Positions 39,801 to 54,800 of a stretch of 64,000 nucleotides of DNA are shown one piece after another (position 1 is the first letter of the stretch; each line of letters opens with the position of its first letter). The position numbers and the translations under genes are program-made. The notes below the pieces were generated by a model. That model did no database searches. It was not told the origin of the DNA and saw only the letters and a list, made by a program, of their open reading frames with translations. The stretch is from Nephrocerus scutellatus (Eukaryota > Arthropoda > Insecta > Diptera > Pipunculidae): positions 6,371,001-6,435,000 of the forward strand of contig OX352764.1 in assembly GCA_947095585.1 (NCBI GenBank). Reading direction: 5' to 3'.

Positions 39801-42800
39801 CCAATATAACCTTCAACGCATGAGCACACGGCCTGACCGTTAATCTCATGACATTCACTGTACGATCCACAGGGCGATGGCTGGCACGGATTGGTCGGTG
39901 CCTCTGTTACAGTCTCGATGATGCTACAAGAGCTATGCGGATCTCCGGTGAATCCTTCGATGCACAAACAGTTCGGAGCGTGATTCCTCACACGACAATC
40001 GGCGTTCAAGCCACAAACTCCTGGACATGGATCCTGGCATTTGTTGTTAATGCACGCTTTGCTGCGGTCACAGTCGGAATTCTGTACACATTCAGGTCGA
40101 CAACCGCTGTACGGGTCTCCGAAATATTCTGCCAGGCACGAGCATGATCCGGCACCGTTACGTTCACGACAAATGGCATTCGCTCCACACGGACTGGGGT
40201 TGCAAGGGTTGCGTGGCTCCTCAGTTGGGGCGACTGCAGTTGGGAGAAAATAAACTGCGGTTAGTACCTAAACTTTAAGGACAAAAATCGGAATAATAAT
40301 TCAATACTTTTCTGTACAATCGAACAGCCGGAGAACGGATCTCCGGTGTGACCAATCTCACATTGGCATGTCGGATTGTGTTTGATGACTGTGCACTGGG
40401 TGTGTACGCCACAAACTCCCACACACGGATCCGAACATTTCTGATTCATGCACGCCAAATTGGCCGCACACTCAGAACTACTCATGCATTCGGGCCGGCA
40501 ATTAGGCGGCCGTCCCAGATAGGATGGAAGACAGGAACATGCAGGTGCGCCGCCAACATCGATACATTTCGAGTTGGGACCACATGGAGTCGGCACACAG
40601 GGATTACCAGTTGGCACTACAGGAATGTCTACTACAAGTTGCACAGGCAAAGAACAGGTAGCCAGGTAGCCGGGTAGGTAGGTACATACATATAGGTAGG
40701 TAGTAATATAGTAGTAGAAGGAGAGTGTGAAGATAGTAGTACATAGTAGTCGATTCAGTAGTGGTGTCAAAAACATAAAACAAAAACAGAAAATAAAATA
40801 AAAAAATCAACATAAATACATATTTACATGCAGCAATACAAACAAACATAATATTTTACACATGCTTACATTTTATTTTTACACATCTACTAAATGGATC
40901 TCCGGTGAAACCCGGCGGACACGAGCATGCAGCGTAGTGGTTGATGACCTGGCAGCGGGCCTCTGCACCGCATGTACCTGGACATGGATCGATGCATTTT
41001 TGATTTTCGCAGGCGAGATCCTGAGCACAATCGGAACTTACAATGCACTCAGGACGACAATTTGGCGGCGAACCGATAAAGTTGCTCTGGCATGAGCACA
41101 CCGCATGACCGTTGACTTCGCGGCATTGACTGTAGGCGCCACATGGTGAGGGGATGCATGGGTTTTCTTGCTTGAGGGCTGAAGAGGAGGAGAGTGCATG
41201 TGCGTATGTTTGTGTTTGTGTGAGTGTAAGAGTGTGTATGTGTTGAAATGTGTTTTAGGGTGGGATAAGTATTGAATACACTTGCGTGGTAAGCTGCTTG
41301 TACTAGGAGGAGACAAAGAGGAGATACGTTTTTTTCTCTACTCAAAGGAACGACTGGACAACGAAAAGAAAACAGAGTACGATAATGGGAAAGAAGTGAA
41401 ACTTCTTTGGCTGGTTTTGTGTGTTGGTGATTTTTGAGAACCTTTGAGACAGAGAGATCAATTTACACGCGACGCCATAATAAGGGCCCAAGTGCGGCAC
41501 CTTCTATTCCACGTCATACTCGACTTTGTCCCCTCCCAGGACAATTATTATTAATGGTTTGAAAATTCATACTTGGCGGCGGAAGAGCTGGGATTTCGCG
41601 GCAAGCACTCAGTGGATTTCCAGTGTAACCCTGAAGACAGTGGCAAGTGGGTACGTGGTTTCCGACACGGCATTCAGCATTGAGACCGCACACTCCAGGA
41701 CATGGATCAGAGCATTTGTTATTGACACATGCTCTATCGCGTGGGCAGTCAGAATTTGCGACACATTCAGGGCGGCATCCGCTGTACGGGTCTCCAAAGT
41801 ATTCTTCAACGCAGGTACAGGATCCGGCACCGTTTCGCTCCTTGCACACGGCATTGGGACCACAGGGTGATGGATTGCATGGATTAAGGCGTTCCTCGGG
41901 AATGGCGATTGCTAAAAGGGGTCAGAAGAATTACAATCGAATGTCCAGACAACAGGGAAGACGCTATTCTTACGTGTTGGATTGCAGCCTGAGAATGGAT
42001 CACCGGTATGACCGACCTCACAGGTGCACACAGGCGAATGATTGACGACGTTGCAGAGGGCATTGAAGCCACACGAGCCGGGACAGGGATCCTTGCAGCG
42101 CTCGTTGATGCACGCCAAATTTGCCGGGCATTCGGAATTGATGGTACATTCTGGTCTGCAGTTAGGAGCTCGACCAACGTAGCTGGTGAGACAAGAGCAG
42201 ACGGGTGTTTCGCCCACGGCACGACACTGAGAGTTCGGTCCGCAGGGACTTGGAATGCAAGGATTCGTTGGTATTACAGCTTCCTGGCGACGTTCTTCCA
42301 CTGATAAGTGAGGGTGGAAGAAAACAACTAATTTAGAATCTCGCATATAAAGGCGTTCTAACGGGGTCTAATGAATTCGTAAGCATTTCGAAATGTTCAG
42401 AACAGTTGGAAGGAAGCTAATAAGAATAGGCCATGAGAAGACCGCTTTCCTCAAATCTGAGTTCAGGACAAGTTTTATAAATGTTTTGTAAATCCGAGCA
42501 TTTCGAATTGTTTAAGAATTCGCCCCTAACCGAATAATGCGTTGTCTTACATTCCACACGGCTGCACTTTATGAATGGATCTCCTGAATATCCCGCAGGA
42601 CAAGAACAAATCGGATTGTGGTTGGTGACTTTGCAGAGAGCCTGATTGCCGCAAGTACCTGGACATGGGTCTACACAGCGAGAGTTAAGGCAGGCCTTAT
42701 CTTGGGAGCATTCCGTACTGACGGAGCACTCCGGCCGACATGCAGGCGGAGTACCAATATAATTGGTCACGCAAGAGCAGACCGCATGTCCGTTAACTTC

Positions 42801-45800
42801 ACGGCAATTGCTGTACGGACCACATGGCGATGGACGACACGGCTGCAAGGGTTCGAGTTCTAAAATTGCCAAGAGACATCGAGATAAGATAAGTGGGGGA
42901 GTTCTTCTATAATTGTGGTGTATGCATACGTTTCGGAGACTCGCGGCAAAATTCCGAGGGATTTCCTGTATATCCTGAAGGGCAACTACAGCTGGGAGCA
43001 TGATTGATGACATGACATTCTGCAGCAACGCCACAGACTCCTGGACATGGGTCGCGACATTTGTTATTCATGCAAGCCCGATTCTTGCTACAATCACTGT
43101 TGAGGACACATTCCGGCCGACACTCACTGTACGGATCACCATGGTAGTCTGGCAGGCAGGTGCATGATCCAGCACCGTTGCGCTCCTTACACTGAGCATT
43201 CGCACCACATGGACTGGGGTTGCAGGGCTCAGCAATTTCCGGTTGTACGGCAACTAAACAACGAACAAGGAAACAACAAACGGAACAAAAGTGAAGAAGC
43301 AAAAGAGATGAATCAGTACACTGTGGGCAGACAGAAAAGCCGCGAACTAGGCTCAAAGCCTCACGACGAATCTATTCTTACTTATTGGACTACACTCGGA
43401 GAATGGATCACCCGTGTACCGATCAAGGCAGCGACACACCGGCCTATGATTATTTACAATGCACGTTGTGTACGAGCCACAGGTTCCGACACACGGATCT
43501 TGGCAGCGCTGATTGATGCACGCCATATTGCCGCGACATTCGGAATTTGACATGCATTCCGGTCGGCAATTTGGCGCGCGTCCGATGTAATTTGGCAAGC
43601 ACGAGCAGACAGCCTGCTCGTTGGCATCCGACACCCGACACTGTGAATTTGCACCGCATGGACTTGGTACACATGGATTAACCGTTTCCTTAGCAATGGG
43701 ATAGTCAATGCGCTCTATACACAAGCACCATCATGCAACCAACAGGTAGAGGCACCACATACGTAGATGATAATAGCAGTAGCAGGGCATACATATATAT
43801 ATATATATATATATAATGGAATAAAGAGGAAGAAAAAAAAAGAGAGGAAAGCAAAAAAGTATAGTGAGTAAGTGAGTGAGATATGATGGCAGCAACATGC
43901 AAAGCCTTTTTAAGCTTTTTCTTACTTTCTTCGTATATACAGCGCAGGAATGGATCGCCGGTGAAGCCGCTCATGCACGAGCAGATCGGATTATGATTGA
44001 CAACCCGACATTGAGCGTTGATGCCGCATGTTCCCGGGCATGGGTCCTTGCAGCGTTCGTTTATGCACGACTTGTCCTGAGAACACTCGGAACTGCTCAT
44101 ACATTCGGGTCGGCAGTTGGGCGGAGCACCGACATAATTTGAAACGCATGTGCAGACGGCGTGTCCGTTGACTGTCCGACAATTGCTGTAGAGTCCGCAC
44201 GGACTAGGCTGGCAGGGATTGACCGGAACGATGGGTTCGACTGTCGTGTAAAGGTGAATTCAGTTAGTACGATTTTTTCTATTAGGTATGACTACTTTTT
44301 CTATCCCACACTTGGAGAGAGGAAGGAGCTAACAAATCACTGTCTATGGAGAGGGTTTATTTTTGTCTTATTTGGAACTGGACTTTTAATGCAGACGCTC
44401 GGTAATAAGACGGCGAAGAGATTGACTTTAGCTATTCAGAGTCCTAAATATAAATTGAAAATATACGCTTCAAAGTTTTTTCCAAACTTATGATGAACAA
44501 TGTATGGGATCACTGTAAACTAGAAAGACACAGATCTCCAAAGAAACAAATTGGTCTGTCTGACATTTAATTTGTAAGAAACTACAACGCATTTTTTAAA
44601 TTAACTCTACTCTGTTCATGGAAGCGCCGCCATGTTCTTAGTCTACTCAAACTCTGTCAAGGAAACGTGGTAAATATGTGGCTAATAGGTGACGGCACAG
44701 TTTTCTTATGATCTCGAATTCAGTTTCATTTTAAATCTCAATTTTTCATACGTTATTCCAACAAATTGATGAATGTTTTTTGTTTTATTTTTTGGTTTGG
44801 AAAGTAGAAATTTTCGAAAAATCGTTTGAAGAAAAAGGTGAATGATGAATCGTGACAACGATAAAGAGCAATCATTCAATTGCTGGATTCCATTAAGTTA
44901 GCTGCAAGTGTCGTGGCACTTACGTTTATGAGTGTAGTTAGCTATATTTTCCTTTGAAATCTAAAAGTTGCATTTCATTTATGATCTAGAAGCAAGTAAG
45001 TTAACAGTGAAGGGTTTATCAATAAGGAGATAACATAAGTTTCGGCGCTTCAAATGATCAAGAGGCTTCATTCTTGAATGAATTTAATATTGCAAGGGTG
45101 TAGGCCAAGATTTTTACGCAAATTCGGACTGAGAGATTACGAATTCTTGAGAACGTCGTGGAATCGACTGATTTGGCTCATTTTGAACTGAAACACTTAC
45201 TGCTGTGATATTTGCGGTACTTCGACCGGTGCGTTGTCTCACTGGCACAGAAATATTCAATAGTGAGTATGTTCACTCGAATTTATCCACTACAGCTCGC
45301 ACAGTCCATTTGGTGGGACGTTTATTACGACCGAAAGTGCTTCTGAAGTTGCGACCACCGTCTCAGAATTTCGGTAGTAATTTTTAAAACGTTGCTTGTT
45401 CGTGAACTTCACAAGGTTAAAAATGTCTGGTCTTGTCTGACGTTTTGACAGCAAAAAAGTTTAAGGCACGTTTGTATTAAAGCACAAAATTGTTATGTCC
45501 CTATTGAAAAACCATTGGCCTTACCTTGGCAACGTTCGAGGGAAGAGTGATAAGTACCTTAGCAAGGGATGGTGTAAAATAATTAAATGCCATTATTCGT
45601 TAATGTCATCATTCATAAGACAACTGTCAGTTTTGCATTCAGCTCCGTAATAAATGTGGCTTTCGTTTGAGGGAAAAAATTTCACGAGTGCAAAAAAAAT
45701 TGCACTGAATGTCACAAAATTGCACTCGTGTTTAAAAAATTGCACCGAGTGTAGCTCCGGATTAAAATTTTCGAAGTTTTTTGGTCGAGCACACTCCACA

Positions 45801-48800
45801 CGCCAGTGCACTTGTTTTGTTTGTTTGAATCCTAAAAACGAGTGCACTCTGTCAAAAAAAGGGGGAAAATTAAAGGAAAGCCACATACGTTTTTGTTTGA
45901 CAGCCGGCAAAAGTAAAGTACTCTACTCTTCCATGTTTTGAAGTGACAACGATAGCTTTTGAAAAATATTAAATGAAAGTTCAAGCTCAAGCAAAGCTAA
46001 TAATAATAAAAACAACCCAAATTTTATGTAAATTCCCGTTGGTAAAGGGTGACATACTGGGGAGTTAGTCCCAGAATAATGCAGCGGATGTACACCATGA
46101 TAGTTATTCCAATGATGCAAAGGTTGAATTAAATCGGGCTTCAGGAAGTGGGTTAAAAATGTATCGGACAAGGGAAGTTAATATAGAGAGTTTAAAAACA
46201 ATATTTGCGCGACAGGTCTTTGACGTCCAAGGCACAAATGGAAGGGATCTTCAATTTTAAGCTATAGTCGAAAGACAAATTGAAAAAATTCACGAGAGGT
46301 GGGACCGTAAAAAGACTTTTGGTGTTTTTCTGGGAATCGAATTTCGAACCTTACGCTCAGAAATACGATGCACTAACCACTTAAGTCACGCCACCCATAA
46401 GCAAAGCTGCTAATCCTAGAAAAATATATTGATGGACTTATATAATTCAAAGGCTGGCCTTAATTATTACGGTTTTTAAGTAGATGTTTATATAAACAAA
46501 TAACACAACAGTTTAAAAAGCGTTCCCACTGAACTATTGCACCTAAATCCTATGGAAAAGGGGTTAATTTAAGTCTACCTATGGATCAGATCCTATACTT
46601 CAAGAACGCCCGCTCCTCCTTCCTTTCTCCAATAGTAATATAAATCTTACTTCGCTGCTCTGGAATCAAATGACAACCGCTTATTGGTGATCCGGTATAA
46701 CCTGACAGACAGTAACAACTGGGCGCATGATTAAGCACCGAGCATTCAGCGTTGTTGCCACACATTCCCGGACAGGGATCGACACACTTGTTGTTCACAC
46801 AAGCACCCGTCTTTGGACAATCCGTATTGATGAGGCATTCAGGGCGGCATTCTGTGTACGGATCTCCAAAATAGTCGGGAATACATTTACACGATGCAGC
46901 ACGATTGCGTTCCTCACAAACGGCATTTAAGCCGCATGGACTTGGATTGCATGGCTGAATTGGTTCGTCGACGACTGAAATGGTTGGACGGAACGTTAGG
47001 CAATTTATGGATTTTCTAAAAAGTGGTTATGGCTTGGTAGTGGTTTTGAAGAGAGTCTTGCAGGTCTTTGGCAGCTACTAAAGCCAAATTTTTTGCGACC
47101 GCCGTAAATGTGACATAAGGGTGTAAGGAAGAGGTTAGACTTAGTGACTGACAGCAGCAGAAAATATAGCTTGGAGACTCTCCTAAAGACCTACTACTAA
47201 GCCCACATTGTTAGCCATTGTTATTTTGTGGTTAGGGTTTGTTAGTCTGATCGACATACTTGTAATTTCTTTGTAGCATCCAGAGAACGGATCTCCGGTG
47301 TATCCCTGTTCACAGGTACAGAGCGGTGCGTGTGAGCGCACTTGGCAGACGGCATTGTAGCCACACGATCCAGCACACGGATCTGCACAGCGTGCATTCA
47401 TACAGGCCAAGTGTGAGGAGCACTCCGAATTGATAGTACACTCAGGTCGACAATTTGGCGGGCGACCAATGTAGTTGGCGACGCAGGAGCACACAGCACC
47501 CGAGTTAACCGCACGACATTGCGAATTAGGACCGCACGGTGAGGGTACGCATGGATTTAGTAGAATTGGATCGCGTAATACGACAGGTTCTAAAAAAAGT
47601 CACAGAAGGGAAACAACGTTAGCTTTGTTCATCGTTAGTTAGTTGTAAGCAATGTGGCCGATCTCCAGGGATTGTTATCCATTGGATATTGGATGGGTTG
47701 AATGGTTCTAAGAATAGTAATTCTTGATACTTTGTCAGCCAATATCAGTTGCTGGAGATCGGCCCTACACCACCCTTCAGCTTACTTCTCTCTGGCAAAC
47801 ATTGGTGGAATGGATCGCCCGTATAGCCGGTCTCGCAGCTACAAATTGGCGAATGATTAGTCACACGACACCGGGCATTATGGCCACAGGTGCCAGGACA
47901 AGGGTCTCGGCATTTCTGATTGATGCATGCCTTATCGGACGGACAGTCTGAGCTAATGACACACTCGGGTTTGCAATTGGGCGGATTGCCGATGTAGTCG
48001 GGCAGACAGGAGCAAACTGCATGATTGCTAACCTCGCGACAAGAGCTAAACAGTCCGCAGGGTGAAGGTCTACAAGGATCACGGGGCATCGATGGTGGTT
48101 CTTGATATACGACTGCACAGACAGAGATGGAAATGGAGAGATTTACAGAAATTAGCGTCACGTTAGTCTTATGATTCTGTCCATCTTACTTTCTGGTATT
48201 TGGTGACACATCCTCAAAGGATTACCCGTATATCCTGTGACACAATTACACACAGGGATGTGATTGCTGACACGGCATTCGGCATTGATGCCGCACAAAT
48301 CTGTGCATGGATCGATGCACTTCATGTTGACGCAGGACTTTGCTCGCGAGCAATCGCTGTTCTGGACACATTCCGGTCGGCAATTAATGTACGGATCACC
48401 GAAATAGTTTTGCATGCATGCACACGATCCGGCACCATTACGTTCCCTGCAGACAGCATTCGAGCCGCAAGGCGACGGATGGCACGGATCGGCTGGAATA
48501 TCTGGCACCACTACTAGGATAGCAACAGTTGTTGTAGTAACACACATAGGATGTAAATAATAATAATAATATATAGCAATAAAATATAGCAAAGGATACG
48601 TAAGGATATAATAGATAAAATAAATGAAAAAGTAAATATGAAATGCAATAAAATGGCAGAAGGACGAGCGTGAGTGTGATGGTAATAATAATATCATGCA
48701 GTTGAAGGATGAATGAAATACAAAACCACTGGAGAATCTTATGAAACTGGAAAGAACATTTATCACAAAAGATGCCCGATGGTCTCGGTAGTGGAAAAAT

Positions 48801-51800
48801 GAAGGCAAATACTAATTGGCTTGACTTACCTTGACGCATATTGCAGCCAGCATAGGGATCACCTTCGTGACCTTCAATGCAAGAGCAAATTGGTTTGTGA
48901 TTCTGGGCATTGCACAGGGCATTAAAGCCGCATGCACCGATACAGGGATCTTCGCATTTCTGACGAATGCAAGCACGATTCGATGGACAGTCCTGATGGA
49001 TGACACATTCAGGCCGGCAATTTGGTGGAGCACCAAACATTCCGGTGGCACAAGTACACACTGCACGGCTGTCCATTTCACGGCATTCAGAATTTGGTCC
49101 GCATGGGCTGGGAATGCATGGGTTGACATTGCGTGTTGGTTCAATTGCTGTGTGGGCAAGAAAATTAAACCAATAAATAAAATAAATATTCTACGATGCG
49201 GTATATACTTACGTTTCGGCAGACACTGTTCAAAGGGATCTCCGCCATAGTCGGCTGGGCACGAACAAATGGGATTGTGATTGACCACCTGACATTTGGC
49301 GTTGAAACCACATGTTCCGGCGCATGGATCCATGCATTTCTGGTTGATGCAAGCAAGATTCTGGTTGCACTCCGAACTGACAACACACTCGGGGCGACAA
49401 GTGGGCGGTGCACCAAAGTAGCCAACCTGACATGAGCATGTCGGACGACCATCCATAACGCGGCAAATGCTGTTCGGTCCGCATGGACTGGGTTCACATG
49501 GGCTGAGTGGGCCAATTGCTGTGTGTGTGTGTGGGAAATTTAGTAATAACATTAGAAGGTTACAGTTCAGTTGTTCTTGAAAAAATACTTGTGTACATTT
49601 TGGAATTATAATGAAATGCAGCAATTACTGGCTCCCTTAAAGAGGCTCTACATTTAGATATAAGCAGTAAAATACCTCATATTTAAACCTATATGGACCT
49701 TTGGCTAACAGCCATATTAAAAATCGGAAATAGCTACACATCTATTCTCTGAACTTAACTGTACGTCCGAAAATGGGCTTGAGGTTAAATTGGTGAGCAT
49801 TTAGAGCGCCACGAGTATTGCGACTGAATTCATGGAGGGGCGAAAAGAACTGGCTGTTTCTCTTCAGCACCGCTGGTGGAAGAAGCCAGCACCGTGCTAG
49901 GAAGCCTATGTGGTCATTTAAACGATGCTTGTCATTAACACATATACTGAGAATTGCGAGTATTTCAGTTTACTCAAAGCAACTGCCATTCATAGATAAT
50001 GTCTGTGGATTTAAGGTTCGCTTAGACGAGCATTGGGTTTTGGAAGCGTTAAATTCTACTCGATTGTTTTCTTCCCATTTTTTATGCTCTCCAGGTCAGA
50101 ATTTAACGAGCTTAACATACGAGAAGGTAAGGGACGTTCCTCAAACTTATATAATAAGCTGCGATTGCTGTTGTCAGTCAAGTAATAAATTGGATTAGGA
50201 GAAGCGGACTGTTGGGTGGGCAATGTGAAGCCACCCAAACATTGAACACAATTCACAAACCACAATCCACATATGTTCTACAATTCAGCCCACAATAAGA
50301 TGGCTGTATATTTTATCTGTCACTTCTCACTTCCTCTTACACTTTGGATCAGACACCAAGACAATAAATACTTTCTTATATTTGTTCCTCTAAACCGATT
50401 TCATTTTTTAGCGCAACTCCAGGGATAATGCGAGCTTTATAACTTTTAAATATATGACACCAATCCGACCAAAGTTGTGCCAGGGTTGTCCAGGTTTCCT
50501 TAGGCAGGGACTTTTCGTTGTTACTTATAGGAGGAGATGCATACCAAGGACCCAATTAACCTTAATTAAGGAGACTGCTGGAGAGACTGTTTCATAATGT
50601 ATACTAATTGGGGCTGAACGGACAGTAGTGGGATTTCAGGTGGCCGGTATGACTGGGTTTTATGCAGTCGCTTTAAGTCCTGATGTCGTGACGTATGCAA
50701 CGTGCAGGCATCTCACTAACAGTGATATCGGAACTGTTTTGACAACAGCTCATTGTGCCTGTCGGAGAGCATATGGACGTTTGCTCCTGAAGATGATCGG
50801 GGTTGGTTATGGAGTTGCAACCAGTTGCGAGGCGAGGGGCTCTATTTTGTCTGGATTGAATATTGGTCGGTTGTGTGTCACTTATCAATGACGTCCTGAT
50901 GAGGGCGGCGTAGTTAATAATTGAAAAACCAATAGCTTTTATGTATATACCCCAAGCGGTTTCTGCTATGAATCTTAGAACCCTATTACGACTGAAGGTA
51001 AGGATGTTGTCTTATATGACTCCAAATATTTTGGGTTTATTGACTGTTGGGATAATTTCGTTATTGAGGCGAATGTCAAGGGATAACCTGAATTTTTTTG
51101 TACAAGAAGTGAATAGCGTAGCAGATGATGGTGGATGTGGAATATCCTTTTTTGAAGAATTCGGATGGATCTATCAGACAGAAGTTTGTCCCATTTGTAA
51201 CCTCGTTTCGATCTGCTTTGGAGGCAGCAACATTGTAGTATTTTTTGCCTTAATTTTTTGGTTGTAGCTGAATTTAACTCGCGGAAGGTAGACATTGCAA
51301 TCATTTCCCATTTTATTTGGATATGGGACATTGGATCAGCTAAACAACTGCCACCTATGTGCTGATCAAAATTGTATTTTATGACTCAACGAAAATCTAA
51401 TATTAGGATAAGTGTTAGGGAAGGGTCATTAGGTCAACACTTGATCTATGTGTTGTGTTCCATCCATTAAGCATTAACGCCACTGTACTTGCTCTTGTTT
51501 ATGTGTAGCCATATTTTCCTTATAACACTAAAATGCGTTTCATTTTCATATACACGCAACGTACAATGAAACACTCATGAAAATAAATAACTAAGACATA
51601 CTAGGGTATAATACTTAGGAACAAACAACATACTCGTATTCGACTACTAATGTGGAAATGTTAATAAAATACTATCACGTTATCACTTACGATAGATTTG
51701 CTCCCGCTTGCAGCCGGTGAATGGATCACCTTCGAAGCCACGTTGACAGCTGCAGGTGGGCACATGATTGACGACAGCGCACTCGGCATTTGAACCGCAT

Positions 51801-54800
51801 GTTCCAACACATGGATCACGGCAATGCTGTTTGATGCAGGCCAAACCGGACGAGCATTCTGAGTTGTAGACACATTCCGGACGACAGCCAGTCGAGTAGG
51901 GATCACCGATATACGGCTCAATGCAAACGCAGCGCGCAGCTCCATTGCGTTCCGAACAGACGGCGTTCTCACCACATGGACTGGGATAGCAAGGATCAAT
52001 TTGATCTTTGGGTTCTGCAAGAGGAAATAAGAACTTGGTGTTAATTGCCTTAAAATTCCTTAGGAAGTACTTACGTTCTGGTGTTCTAGAGCAGCCGACA
52101 AATGCGTCGCCTTCGTAGCCCTGCTCACAACTGCAGTGTGCGGAATGTCCAATAACGTTACAGCGGGCATTATGTCCACAAGTGTTCACACATGGATCTT
52201 GACATTTCTCCATGATACACGCCTTGTCCGAGGGACACTCGCTGTTGAGCGAACATTCTGGACGACAATACGGTGGACTTCCGATGTAGTTGGCAATGCA
52301 TGAACAGACGGGATGTCCTTGTTTCACTTGACATATGGAATTGGGTCCACATGGTGATGGAACGCAAGGATTTTCAGGTTTACGTTCGGTCGGCGGAGGT
52401 CCCGCGGGTATGCGTGAGCACGATACAAATGGATCACCTTCGAAACCAACCTCACATCCGCAAATCGGGTTGTGATTGAGGACTTCACAACGTGCTCCAA
52501 TACCGCAGGTACCCGGGCATGGATCTGTACATTTCTGATTGATGCAGGCCTTGTTGAGAGGACACTCCGAGTTGACAACGCATTCTGGCTGGCAAACTGG
52601 CGGCGAACCCTTGAAGTTGGGTAGGCACGAACAAGCGGCGTAGCCATCCTGCGAGACCAAGCATCTTGAGTTCGGGCCGCATGGCGATGGTTCACAAGGA
52701 TTATGTTGAACAGGCCTCTCTGGTGGCAGGTAGAATGGATTGCAGGCGATAAAAGCATCTCCGGTGAATCCTTCGGCACAGACGCAAACTGGGGCATGAT
52801 TGACAATATGGCACATGGCGTTCTTGCCACAAACTCCAACGCACGAGTCGACGCATTTGGTGTTCACGCAAGACTTGTCTGACGGGCAGTCCGAGTTGAG
52901 AACACATTCAGGTCGGCATCCAACAAGTGGATCTCCGAAGTAACCCACTTTGCAGACACAGGCAAGGACTCCATTGCGTTTCTTGCAATCGGCATTCGAG
53001 CCACACTGTATGGTATCGCATGAGGCGCTCTTCGATGGAATCACCGCCGATGGGACGGAACAGTGTTCGAAGGGATTGCCGAAAAGACCCTGAGGGCAGG
53101 AACAAATCGGGTTATGTTCGTATACATTGCAGACAGCATTATGACCACAAGATCCAGGACATGGATCTAAACACTTCTGTCCCATGCAAGCCTTATTGAA
53201 GGGGCAATCGGAATTCGAGAGACATTCTGGACGGCATCGTGGATCCTGGAGCGAGTTTGGTCCAAAGCATGGATCGCAGAGAGCGACACCGTCGCCATAG
53301 ATTGAGCAAACGTCACGTGGTCCGCAAGGCGATGGTGTGCATGGATCACGTGAGACATTCTTCAGGACGCCAATGGCGACACACTGCAAAAAGGCATCTC
53401 CAGTGTATCCATCCAGACAAGCACAAATAGGTGTATGTTGCTGTACACTGCAGATGGCGTTGATGCCGCACACATTTCCGGCACATGGATCTACACACTT
53501 ACGGTTAATGCAGGAGTTAGTCGTTTCACAATCTGAATTGATGACACATTCCGGTCTGCATCCGGACTGTGGATCTCCCAAGTAGTCGGCTAGGCATGAG
53601 CAGACAGCACGATTGTTCATCAGTTGACATTCACTATTGATACCGCATGGACTCGGGAAACATGGATTTTTGGCTGGTTTGGGAGCGTCCAAAGCGTAGC
53701 AACGGATTCCAGGGTTTCCGGAAAGTCCACTGTTGCAGCTGCACACCGGATGGTGTTCTTCAACACGACAATTCGCCCCAATTCCACATGCTCCTGGACA
53801 TGGATCGTAACATTTGAATCCCATGCAAGCCTTCTCTGAGGGACAATCGCTGTCCACTTGACACTCGAACCCTTGGCATCCACTAAGACTTGTTGGATCT
53901 CCGGCCAGTCCGACAGGACAGACACAGGTACTCTGACCATCTCCCGAGATGACACAATCAGCGTTGGGTCCGCAAGGATTCGGTTCGCATAATGAACGTG
54001 GCGGTTCACGGCATCCGCTGTACGGATCTCCGATGAATCCAGACCGACAGAAGCACTGCTCTCGGTTTCCGGCAACATAACAATCTGCATTACGACCACA
54101 TGGTCCTGGCTTACAAAGTTCAACGGAAACAGTTGGTTCTTGGCAGAGTTTGAATGGATTTCCGACTTGATTGTCCGGGCAGAAACACACTGGACTGCGC
54201 GACGAGTCACAAATCGCTCCAAAGCCACATGGATTTGGATCACACGGGTTAACCGGTTCGACACAGCCACGAATTGTGTTCGGACTTTCGACATAGCCCG
54301 GCTGACAGGTACACTTGGAGAAACCATTGCTCAGAACCGAGCACTGAGTATTCGGACCACACGGTGATGGCTCACAAGGATTGCTCGGCACTTCGCACGG
54401 CACACTCGGTGGCTGACCCTCGTATTCAGGTAGACAGAAGCAAACTGGTGAGCTGTCAACGAGACGGCAACCGCTGTTCGGGCCACATGGATTCGGCGAA
54501 CATTCATCACCTTCGGGGACTGTGTGGGATGAGAGAAGTTCAAATAATTTGAATATATTGGGAGAAAACAAAACACTCATCCCCCTGCCAGATACTTACT
54601 GCAATTCTTGAATGGATTTCCCGTGAGTCCCTTGGGGCAGAAGCAAATTGGATTTCCGCGATCTAGCTCGCACATTGCATTAAGGCCGCATGGATTAGGA
54701 TCGCATGGATTTTCCGGTGGATTACAACTGATCTCAGGATTACCAGCATATCCGGGCGGGCACTTGCACACGCCACGGTGATTGATTACATCACAAAGAG

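Noticed and set aside
50941..51331. Overlapping open frames on both strands of about 110 residues
   Set aside because: No recognisable domain, located in a transposon-rich intron. Probably chance or mobile-element decay.
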